A stretch of DNA of 12,075 nucleotides from Chloroflexota bacterium. GTDB lineage: Bacteria; Chloroflexota; Dehalococcoidia; DSTF01; RBG-16-68-14. Positions 6,835 to 12,075 of the stretch are shown here, piece by piece (position 1 is the stretch's first letter; each line of letters starts with the position of its first letter). The stretch spans positions 1-12,075 of the forward strand of contig JADFNZ010000040.1 in the NCBI GenBank assembly GCA_022563135.1. The letters are read 5' to 3'. Both the position numbers and the translations under genes were made by a program. The notes under the pieces are model-generated. The model made no database searches, was not told where the DNA came from, and saw only the letters and a list, made by a program, of their open reading frames with translations.

Positions 6835-7311
6835 ATGCCGATGAATCGGGCCCTGATCACTATCATGTCGAGCCTCCACGGAGTGCTCTATGAGCTCTCT
6901 GGCGGCAGCATCGGCGGGAGGATGCTTGGCATGGACGTCCTGCTGCTGACGACGACCGGCGCCAAGACCGGCGAGCGGCGCACCACGCCGCTGATGTACC
7001 TGCCTGACGGCGACAACCTCGTCATCGTCGCGTCGAACGGCGGGCACGACACCCACCCGGCTTGGTGGCACAACCTGAACGCCAATCCGCAGGCGGAGGT
7101 GCAGCTCCGCCGCGAGAAGCTGGCCGTCCAGGCGGAGACCGCGAACGACGAGGAGCGCGGCCGCCTCTGGCCGAAGCTCGTGGAGCTGTACGGCGGCTAC
7201 CAGGGGTACGAGGACGGCACAAAGCGGAAGATCCCCGTCGTGATCCTGCGGCCGGACGGCGCGGGTGGCGGTGAGGCGCAGGAGGCGGCGGCCGAAGAGC
7301 AGGCTCAGTAG
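6835..7311 (+). CDS. Nitroreductase-family deazaflavin (F420)-dependent oxidoreductase, Ddn-like (158 aa)
   Basis: The core LLLTTTGAKTGERRTTPLMYL (residues 36-56), followed by GDNLVIVASNGG and HPAWWHNLNANP (74-85), is the hallmark of the split-beta-barrel Ddn/DUF385 family. These proteins bind F420 and reduce quinones or other electron-poor substrates. The ATG at 6835 follows AAGGAG by 7 nt; a second ATG at 6841 is possible. The N-terminal helix (ALITIMSSLHGVLYEL) is moderately hydrophobic, as in quinone-reducing members that sit at the membrane. The last 15 or so residues are a low-complexity Ala/Glu/Gln tail. The gene appears to end the acyl-CoA dehydrogenase operon. Along with the LLM protein at 9255, it implies an F420-producing host. 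Confidence 0.88.
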   Translation: MPMNRALITIMSSLHGVLYELSGGSIGGRMLGMDVLLLTTTGAKTGERRTTPLMYLPDGDNLVIVASNGGHDTHPAWWHNLNANPQAEVQLRREKLAVQAETANDEERGRLWPKLVELYGGYQGYEDGTKRKIPVVILRPDGAGGGEAQEAAAEEQAQ

Positions 7312-7337
7312 GAGCGGGGGGCGAAGCAAAGGCGAGC

Positions 7338-7366
7338 TTGACGGCTCCTCCCACGCCTGCTAGCCT
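7338..7366 (+). promoter_or_regulatory. Candidate promoter upstream of the cysteine hydrolase
   Basis: TTGACG (7338-7343) and TAGCCT (7361-7366) are separated by 17 nt within the 138-nt gap between the Ddn-like gene and the cysteine hydrolase. The -35 is good, the -10 weak. It would give a leader of about 75 nt. Confidence 0.3.
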
Positions 7367-7449
7367 CTCCCTCTGTACACCGTCGGGGAAGAGCGTCGCA
7401 GGAGCCCAAGTTGCAGGGCGACGCACCAATCTAGGAGAGGAGTATACGA

Positions 7450-8100
7450 ATGGAGTTCAACGCGCAAGACACGGCACTCGTTGTCACCGACCCGCAGAAC
7501 GACTTCCTGAGCCCAAAGGGGGTAACCTGGGAACTCGCCGGGAAAAACATTGAGGCCAACGGTACGGTCCAACATCTCGATCAGCTATTCGCCGCGGCGA
7601 AAAAACACGGATACGACGTGTTCATTTCACCCCACTACTACTACCCAACCGATAAGGGCTGGCGTTTCGGCGGAACGGTCGAAAAGATGATGCACGACAT
7701 CGGCATGTTCGACCGCAAGGGAGCATTGAACACGGAGGGTTTCGCCGGTTCTGGCGCCGACTGGCTTGAGGCGTACAAGCCTTACATCGAGGACGGAAAG
7801 ACCATCGTAGCCAGTCCGCACAAAGTGTACGGGCCGGAGTCAAACGATCTTGCGCTGCAATTGCGTAAGCGGGGCAAGTCCAAGGTTATCCTTGCAGGCA
7901 TGTCCGCCAACCTGTGTGTTGAGAGCCACATGCGGGAGCTGCTAGAGGAAGGTTTTGAGGTCGCCGTTGTAGCTGACGCAACGGCCGCAGTGCAGCACCC
8001 AGAAATGGGCGACGGTTATGCGGCTGCGCTTATAAACTTCCGCTTCCTTGCTGGCGCTGTCTTGACTACAGAGGAGGCGCTTGCCGAGATGGCCTCCTAG
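7450..8100 (+). CDS. Cysteine hydrolase, isochorismatase-like family (216 aa)
   Basis: Isochorismatase-fold hydrolases cleave C-N or vinyl-ether bonds in amides, carbamates or isochorismate. The catalytic triad is visible: Asp14 in VVTDPQNDF, Lys125 in ASPHKVYGP, and the nucleophile Cys156 in MSANLCVESH, preceded by the usual cis-peptide region GMSAN. Cys in this position favours an amidohydrolase (nicotinamidase/RutB/carbamoylase type) over isochorismatase, which lacks it. The ATG at 7450 follows AGGAGAGGAG by about 7 nt. Codon use is less GC-rich than flanking genes (57% G+C in line 7501-7560 against 73% in line 8281-8340), which may mean later acquisition. It has its own promoter-like upstream region. 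Substrate unknown. Confidence 0.92.
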   Translation: MEFNAQDTALVVTDPQNDFLSPKGVTWELAGKNIEANGTVQHLDQLFAAAKKHGYDVFISPHYYYPTDKGWRFGGTVEKMMHDIGMFDRKGALNTEGFAGSGADWLEAYKPYIEDGKTIVASPHKVYGPESNDLALQLRKRGKSKVILAGMSANLCVESHMRELLEEGFEVAVVADATAAVQHPEMGDGYAAALINFRFLAGAVLTTEEALAEMAS

Positions 8101-8251
8101 CCATACGCTTGTAGGCGATCGAGCGGCGCGCTCCATCTCGACCCGGAGTACCAGCTACGACGTTGTGGCTTAGACCGGCCACGGCATCGTAGCATCTACC
8201 GGCCGCACGGGCACGCTATCGCCCTCCGCTGGCCCTAGCCTCCGCGCCTGC

Positions 8252-8272
8252 GCGCCGCTACCATAGCGGCGC
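8252..8272. promoter_or_regulatory. Perfect 9-bp inverted repeat abutting a start codon, overlapping a TACCAT -10-like hexamer
   Basis: The arms GCGCCGCTA and TAGCGGCGC flank CCA and end at the base before the ATG at 8273. No Shine-Dalgarno is present. TACCAT at 8259-8264 fits the TAnnnT -10 pattern and ends 8 nt before the ATG, the spacing expected for a leaderless transcript. The palindrome could be an operator over the -10; if transcription starts further upstream, it would be an RNA hairpin hiding the start codon region. The rest of the 172-nt gap (8101-8251) shows only short GC-rich repeats and no gene. Confidence 0.45.
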
Positions 8273-9253
8273 ATGGCATCTAAGCAGCCGCTCGCCTATC
8301 TCGCCTCGCGGGTGCCGGACGACGCGCTCGCGCGCGTCGAGTCGCAGTGCCGCGTGCGCCGCTACGAGGGGCGCGGCCTGCCGCCGAAGCCGGAGCTGCT
8401 GGCCGCTCTCAGCGACGCCGACGGCCTGCTCGGCAGCGCGATGCTGCCTATCGACTCGGAGGCGCTGCGGGCGGCGCCGCGGCTGCGCGTCGTCTCCAAC
8501 ATCGGCGTCGGCTATAGCAACGTCGACCTCGCGACCGCTACCGAGCGCGGCGTGCTCGTCTGCAACACGCCGGGCGTGCTCACCAATGCGGTCGCCGACC
8601 TGACGCTGACGCTCATCGTCTCGCTCGCACGGCGGCTCTCGGAGTCGGAACGCTTCGTGCGCGAAGGGCGCTGGACCTCCAGCGACGCGATGGGGCTGGG
8701 TACCGACGTGCGCGGGAAGACGCTCGGGATCGTGGGCTTTGGCCGCATCGGCCGCGCGGTCGCAGAGCGAGCCGGGCCGTTCGGCCTGCGGCTGCTCTTC
8801 GCCGACATCGCGCGCGATGTCGGCGAGGTCGGCCTTGCGGAGCGGCGCGAGCTAGACGAGCTGCTGCGGGAGTCGGACTTCGTCTCGCTGCACATGAACC
8901 TGACGCCGGAGACGGAGCGGCTGATCGGAGAGCGTGAGCTGTCGCTGATGAAGGCGAGCGCCTATCTGATCAACACCGCGCGCGGGCAGGTGGTCGACCA
9001 ATCCGCGCTGACCGAGGCGCTGCGCGAGGGTCGCATCGCGGGCGCCGCGCTCGATGTGCTCGAACGCGAGCCACCGCCGCCGGACGAGCCGCTGCTCCAG
9101 CTTGCGAACGTCATCGTGCTGCCGCACATCGGCTCAGCGACGCGGGAGACGCGGCGGGCGATGCTCGATCTGGCGGTCGAGAACCTGCTCGCGGCGCTGC
9201 GCGGCGACCTGCCTCAGTGCGTCGTCAACCCCGAGGCGCTGGAGCAACGCTAG
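8273..9253 (+). CDS. D-2-hydroxyacid dehydrogenase, glyoxylate/hydroxypyruvate reductase-like (326 aa)
   Basis: NAD(P)-dependent interconversion of a 2-oxo acid and a D-2-hydroxy acid. Visible are the substrate-loop SNIGVGYSNVDL (75-86), the cofactor-binding loop GFGRIG (155-160), and the catalytic set Arg237 (NTARGQVVD), Glu266 (DVLEREP) and His285 (LPHIGSAT). Length is typical. The N-terminus MASKQPLAYLASRVPDDAL aligns with family starts, so the ATG at 8273 is preferred although it has no ribosome site. The gene stops 1 nt before the GTG of the F420-dependent LLM gene, so the two are co-transcribed. In context it could reduce a glyoxylate- or hydroxypyruvate-like product, or act opposite the Ldh2-family enzyme across the locus; that is inference. 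Confidence 0.93.
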   Translation: MASKQPLAYLASRVPDDALARVESQCRVRRYEGRGLPPKPELLAALSDADGLLGSAMLPIDSEALRAAPRLRVVSNIGVGYSNVDLATATERGVLVCNTPGVLTNAVADLTLTLIVSLARRLSESERFVREGRWTSSDAMGLGTDVRGKTLGIVGFGRIGRAVAERAGPFGLRLLFADIARDVGEVGLAERRELDELLRESDFVSLHMNLTPETERLIGERELSLMKASAYLINTARGQVVDQSALTEALREGRIAGAALDVLEREPPPPDEPLLQLANVIVLPHIGSATRETRRAMLDLAVENLLAALRGDLPQCVVNPEALEQR

Positions 9254-9254
9254 C

Positions 9255-10256
9255 GTGGCCGCGCGACCGTTCGTCGGCTACCACGCGCCAAGCGAGCAGT
9301 TCGCTCCTACGGAACTGGTAGAGTTAGCCGTTGCTGCGGAGCGCGCCGGCTTCGACGGCCTCTCGATCAGCGACCACTTCCATCCCTGGCAGGAGAACCA
9401 GGGCCACGCCGGCCACGCCTGGGTGACGCTCGCGGCGATCGGGGCGCGGACGGAGCGGCTGGAGTTCGGCACCAGCGTGACCTGCCCGATCTATCGCTAC
9501 CACCCGGCGCAGGTCGCCCACGCCTTCGCGACGCTCGCCGCGCTCTATCCCGGTCGCGTTTATCTCGGCGTCGGTACGGGCGAGGCGCTCAACGAAGCGG
9601 TCATCGGTGATTGGGGGCCGCACCGCGAGCGGGCCGCCCGGCTGGCGGAGGCGATCCGCCTGATCCGCGAGCTCTGGAGCGGTGAACCGGTCGATTTCGA
9701 CGGCCGCTACTACCAGGTACGAGGGGCGCAGCTCTACGACCCGCCGCGCCCGCCGCCGCCGATCTACGTCGCGGCGTCTGGCCCGCGGAGTGCGCGGCTC
9801 GCCGGCCGCGAGGGCGATGGCTGGATCACCGACGCCGGTACCGTGCGGCAGAGGCCGGAGCTGCGAGAGGCGTTCCTGCAGGCGGCGCGTGAGGCGGGCA
9901 AGGACGCGGCGAGGTTGCCCGTGAGCGTCGAGCTCTGGGTGGTGGTGGGCGATGAGCTAGAGGCGCTCGCCGGGGCGCGACTCTGGCAGTTCATCCCGAT
10001 CTTCGGCGAAGTCGTCGACGTGAGTGGGCCGCGCCAGATACAACAGCTTGCCGAGGAGCGCTCGTCACCGGAGCGCGCGATGGAAGGCTGGCTCGTGAGC
10101 GAGGACCCGGTCGAACATATCGCGGCGATCGAGGCGTTGGCGGCGCTCGGGGTGACGCGCGTGTTCATCCACTCGCCGCAGAACGACCAGCAGCGCGTGA
10201 TCGACTTCTACGGCGAGCAGGTGCTACCGGCGCTGCGGGCAAAAGGCGATGGCTAG
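9255..10256 (+). CDS. F420-dependent LLM oxidoreductase, glucose-6-phosphate dehydrogenase-like (333 aa)
   Basis: The N-terminus matches mycobacterial F420-dependent G6PDH (Fgd1) closely: SEQFAPTELVELAVAAE (13-29), ISDHFHPW (38-45), LEFGTSV, YPGRVYLGVGTGEALNE (98-114) and LWSGEPVDFDGRYY. The F420/catalytic residues known in Fgd1 as His40, Trp44 and Glu109 are present as His41, Trp45 and Glu110. Two phosphate-binding residues of Fgd1, Lys198 and Arg283 (numbers from memory), align with Thr196 and Gly278, so glucose-6-phosphate is an unlikely substrate. The start is GTG at 9255, 10 nt after GGAG and 1 nt after the preceding stop. An open frame extends upstream to 9054 but lies inside the dehydrogenase gene. 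The stop overlaps the stop of the convergent aldolase. Family and cofactor are likely; the true substrate is unknown. Confidence 0.88.
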   Translation: MAARPFVGYHAPSEQFAPTELVELAVAAERAGFDGLSISDHFHPWQENQGHAGHAWVTLAAIGARTERLEFGTSVTCPIYRYHPAQVAHAFATLAALYPGRVYLGVGTGEALNEAVIGDWGPHRERAARLAEAIRLIRELWSGEPVDFDGRYYQVRGAQLYDPPRPPPPIYVAASGPRSARLAGREGDGWITDAGTVRQRPELREAFLQAAREAGKDAARLPVSVELWVVVGDELEALAGARLWQFIPIFGEVVDVSGPRQIQQLAEERSSPERAMEGWLVSEDPVEHIAAIEALAALGVTRVFIHSPQNDQQRVIDFYGEQVLPALRAKGDG

Positions 10257-11038
10257 CGATAGACCGGCTGCCCGGACTCGCCTGAGCCGCGCACGGAGCG
10301 CAGGTCACCCGCCGCGCCGCCCGCCAACGAGCCCACGTCCGACGAGACTGTAATCATCTGATAGCCGGCCTCCACGTGCTTGGGCGCTAGGGCGGCGCTG
10401 GCGTGGATGCCGGCCGTGATGCCGTGCCGCTTGCAGGCCGCAGCGATCTTCAGCCGCGCTTCCTGGAACGACGCGTCGTCGTGGTCCATCGCAGGTGGTA
10501 GGCCGAGCGTGAGGCTGAGGTCGGCCGGCCCGACGTAGACGGCGTCGATGCCCGGCACCGCGAGAATCTCGTCCAGCCGCTCAACGGCGGTCGTCGTCTC
10601 GATCATCGGGATGCAGGCGATCTCCGCGTTCGCGTTCGCCGCGTAGTCCGCGCCCGCGTAGTAGGCGGCGCGGATGGGGCCATAGCTACGCGTTCCGTCC
10701 GGCGCGTAGCGGCAGGAGCGGACTGCCGCCTGTGCCTCCTCCACGCTGTTCACCATCGGGATGATGACGCCGTAGGCGCCGGCGTCGAGCATCTTGCCGA
10801 TGATCCCCTGCTCGTTCCAGGGCACGCGTACGAACGGCAGCGTCTCGGTCGTCGAGATCGCCTGGAGCATGGTGACGGCGACCTGGTAGTCGATCACGCC
10901 GTGCTGCATGTCGATACAGAGCCAGTCGAACCCCTGGTGCGCCATCACCTCCGCCGAGAAGGCGCTGGGGATGGAGAGCCAGGCGCCGTAGGTGATCTCG
11001 CCTTTTTGCCAGGCGCGCTTCGCGCTGTTCTCTCGCAT
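10253..11038 (-). CDS. HpcH/HpaI-family class II aldolase (261 aa)
   Basis: A metal-dependent 2-oxo-3-deoxy acid aldolase, related to 4-hydroxy-2-oxoheptanedioate aldolase and 2-dehydro-3-deoxyglucarate aldolase, that cleaves its substrate to pyruvate and an aldehyde. Expected residues are seen: His46 in IDMQHGVID, Arg71 in FVRVPW, Glu147 in IPMIETTTAVERLDEI, and Asp173 in YVGPADLSLTLG; Glu147 and Asp173 should bind the divalent metal. The ATG at 11038 sits just after GGAGAAGG. The frame is open far upstream to 11524, but that part overlaps the RraA-like gene in another frame and does not resemble the family. It begins 20 nt after the RraA-like stop. Its own stop shares CTAG with the convergent LLM gene. 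Confidence 0.93.
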   Translation of the reverse strand: MRENSAKRAWQKGEITYGAWLSIPSAFSAEVMAHQGFDWLCIDMQHGVIDYQVAVTMLQAISTTETLPFVRVPWNEQGIIGKMLDAGAYGVIIPMVNSVEEAQAAVRSCRYAPDGTRSYGPIRAAYYAGADYAANANAEIACIPMIETTTAVERLDEILAVPGIDAVYVGPADLSLTLGLPPAMDHDDASFQEARLKIAAACKRHGITAGIHASAALAPKHVEAGYQMITVSSDVGSLAGGAAGDLRSVRGSGESGQPVYR

Positions 11039-11058
11039 GGGCCTTCTCCGTTCGTGTG

Positions 11059-11751
11059 CTAGTAACCGCGTTCGAGCCGCTCGCGCAGGCCCTCCGCGCT
11101 CACCTCCGGCGAGCGCGCGTACTCGATGATCCCGCGTTCGCGCGCCTCGACCTCCGCGGCGGCCTTTGGCAGCTCGCGCGCGATCTCGTGAGGGATGGAG
11201 ATCACGCCGTGCTCGTCGCCGTGGAGCAGATCGCCGGGCTGCACCGTCAGGCCGCCGACGGTGACGGGCCCGCCAACCTCGACCAGGTGCACGTAGGCGT
11301 GCGAGACGAGGATGCAAGAGGCGAAGAAGTGGAAGCCCGTCGCGCGCACCTCGGGCAGGTCGCGCACGCCACCGTTCGTGACGACGCCGGCGGCGCCCAG
11401 CCCCTGGTAGATGCTGCCGTTGACCTCGCCCCAGTACGAGCCGATCGGGTGCGGATAGTCGAGGTCCTCGATCACGACGACATAGGGCTTGGGCAACTTC
11501 GCCATCGCCTCCCATATCTCCCACGGCCGGAGTGCGGCTTGCGGGCGCTCGCGCGCGGCGATCTTCGCTGTCACGGCGTAGCCGGCCATGGTGCCGAGCT
11601 CTGGGAGGATGCAGCGGATCGATGCGTCCGCGAAGCCCTCGTTGCGGGCACGCACGTCGAACGTCTCGATCGCGTTCGCGATGGTCGGCGTCGTGATCTG
11701 GCGCAGCGCATCTAATTCCCGCGTGGAGAGGGGGTTGCTCACAGTTGGCAT
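11059..11751 (-). CDS. RraA-like family protein, 4-hydroxy-4-methyl-2-oxoglutarate aldolase/oxaloacetate decarboxylase type (230 aa)
   Basis: The RraA/HMG-aldolase fold is recognised from TTPTIANAIETFDVR (20-34), AGYAVTAK (56-63), SYWGEVNGSIYQGLGAAGVVTNGGVRDLPEV (105-135) and GDLLHGDEHGVISIP near residue 180. Arg130 and Asp131 of GGVRD are the substrate and metal-binding pair in characterised aldolases, which release pyruvate from methylated or carboxylated 2-oxo acids; true RraA RNase E inhibitors lack that enzymatic role. The start is the ATG at 11751, 1 nt after the Ldh2-family stop, and its ribosome site GGAGGAGGT lies within the last codons of that upstream gene (Glu-Glu-Val). The order dehydrogenase, RraA-like, HpaI-like suggests stepwise breakdown of a branched hydroxy acid. 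Confidence 0.88.
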   Translation of the reverse strand: MPTVSNPLSTRELDALRQITTPTIANAIETFDVRARNEGFADASIRCILPELGTMAGYAVTAKIAARERPQAALRPWEIWEAMAKLPKPYVVVIEDLDYPHPIGSYWGEVNGSIYQGLGAAGVVTNGGVRDLPEVRATGFHFFASCILVSHAYVHLVEVGGPVTVGGLTVQPGDLLHGDEHGVISIPHEIARELPKAAAEVEARERGIIEYARSPEVSAEGLRERLERGY

Positions 11752-11752
11752 C

Positions 11753-12075
11753 TTATACCTCCTCCAACAGATCGAACGGCACGTGCAGCTCTTCCGCCGC
11801 GTCGCGGAAACCGTCGACGATCGCCGGGTGCAGCGGTACCGCGCCGGCGGCGCGTCGCTCCTCCGCGAGACGATGCTCCAGCTCGCCAGCGATCGTGATC
11901 TCCGCGACGCCGTCCCGCTTCGCGGACTCCTTCACGCGATCGATCAGCTCTCCCGTGCGCCGCAGATAATCGTCGAGCGAGCCGAAGGCGTCGATGCGCA
12001 GCGCGCCGAAGCAGTGGGCGGCCGTTCCTGATGCGATGACGGCGCTTGTGCCGAAGCCGGAGAGCGCGCCGCAGA
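11753..12075 (-). CDS. Ldh family oxidoreductase (malate/L-lactate/ureidoglycolate dehydrogenase type), C-terminal part only
   Basis: The minus strand is open from the window edge to a TAA at 11753 and encodes about 106 residues. They begin CGALSGFGTSAVIASG, which matches the GVLSGAgFG segment of Ldh_2 proteins, and continue with HCFGALRIDAFGSLDDYLRR, corresponding to the family's GHxFxAIDpxxF segment. The tail RAAGAVPLHPAIVDGFRDAA corresponds to the RxxGIPLP region near the family C-terminus. These NAD(P) enzymes with a non-Rossmann fold oxidise 2-hydroxy acids to 2-oxo acids. The start lies beyond the window. It is the first visible gene of the aldolase operon and probably makes the 2-oxo acid cleaved by the next two enzymes. 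Only the last third or so is seen, so the call rests on moderate motif similarity. Confidence 0.72.
   Translation of the reverse strand, partial: CGALSGFGTSAVIASGTAAHCFGALRIDAFGSLDDYLRRTGELIDRVKESAKRDGVAEITIAGELEHRLAEERRAAGAVPLHPAIVDGFRDAAEELHVPFDLLEEV

Noticed and set aside
8121..8133. GAGCG-GCG-CGCTC hairpin after the cysteine hydrolase as a terminator
   Set aside because: The stem is only 5 bp and no T-run follows, so it is not convincing.
11039..11524. N-terminal extension of the HpaI-like aldolase frame
   Set aside because: It overlaps the RraA-like gene in another frame, is Arg/Ala-rich, and the ATG at 11038 has a good ribosome site and a family-typical start.
1..12075. CRISPR array, tRNA, rRNA, phage or toxin-antitoxin genes
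   Set aside because: No regularly spaced repeats, cloverleaf-like sequences or matching protein motifs were seen on either strand.

Overview
This is a GC-rich bacterial window. Single 60-base lines counted by hand range from 53 to 73% G+C, and most genes use G/C-ending codons. Gene content points to a metabolically versatile bacterium that uses coenzyme F420. It has two luciferase-like (LLM) flavin/F420 oxidoreductases, a Ddn-like deazaflavin oxidoreductase, an acyl-CoA dehydrogenase, an aromatic-hydroxylase-type flavoprotein, an SDR, a zinc alcohol dehydrogenase, and a 2-oxo-acid aldolase module. This mix, together with a GTCATnCTGAGC-type dispersed repeat, suggests Chloroflexota (SAR202/Dehalococcoidia-like) or another F420-using soil or marine lineage. 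That placement is inference; there is no rRNA or marker phylogeny here.

Layout. (1) Positions 1-3020, minus strand: zinc alcohol dehydrogenase, then a 17-codon small ORF with a near-perfect Shine-Dalgarno, then a carboxymuconolactone-decarboxylase-like protein, then an LLM oxidoreductase. The LLM gene loses its C-terminal third where it runs into the middle of an ffh (SRP54) gene. The join is either a deletion junction or an assembly chimera. (2) 3021-3270: divergent intergenic region with promoter-like elements on both strands and a 13-bp palindrome. (3) 3271-7311, plus strand: acyl-CoA dehydrogenase, FAD monooxygenase, SDR and Ddn-like protein, probably one operon. Between the first two genes lies a 110-bp MITE-like repeat followed by an 81-bp near-copy of the 3' end of the acyl-CoA dehydrogenase gene. 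(4) 7450-8100: a cysteine hydrolase (isochorismatase fold) with its own promoter-like region and lower GC. (5) 8273-10256, plus: D-2-hydroxyacid dehydrogenase, apparently leaderless and preceded by a perfect 9-bp hairpin, followed after 1 nt by an F420-dependent G6PDH-like LLM protein. (6) 10253-12075, minus: Ldh2-family dehydrogenase (only the 3' end is in the window), RraA-like aldolase and HpcH/HpaI aldolase. This operon converges on region 5, and the two sets share a CTAG stop tetranucleotide.

Together the genes look like accessory catabolism of an unidentified organic substrate. Flavin/F420-dependent oxygenation or reduction, beta-oxidation-type dehydrogenation, alcohol/ketone interconversion and retro-aldol release of pyruvate-type products are all represented. 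No substrate can be assigned from sequence alone. The most unusual structures are the LLM/ffh junction, the duplicated acyl-CoA dehydrogenase tail with its repeat, the coupled small ORF, and a G6PDH-like protein lacking two of the usual phosphate-binding residues.
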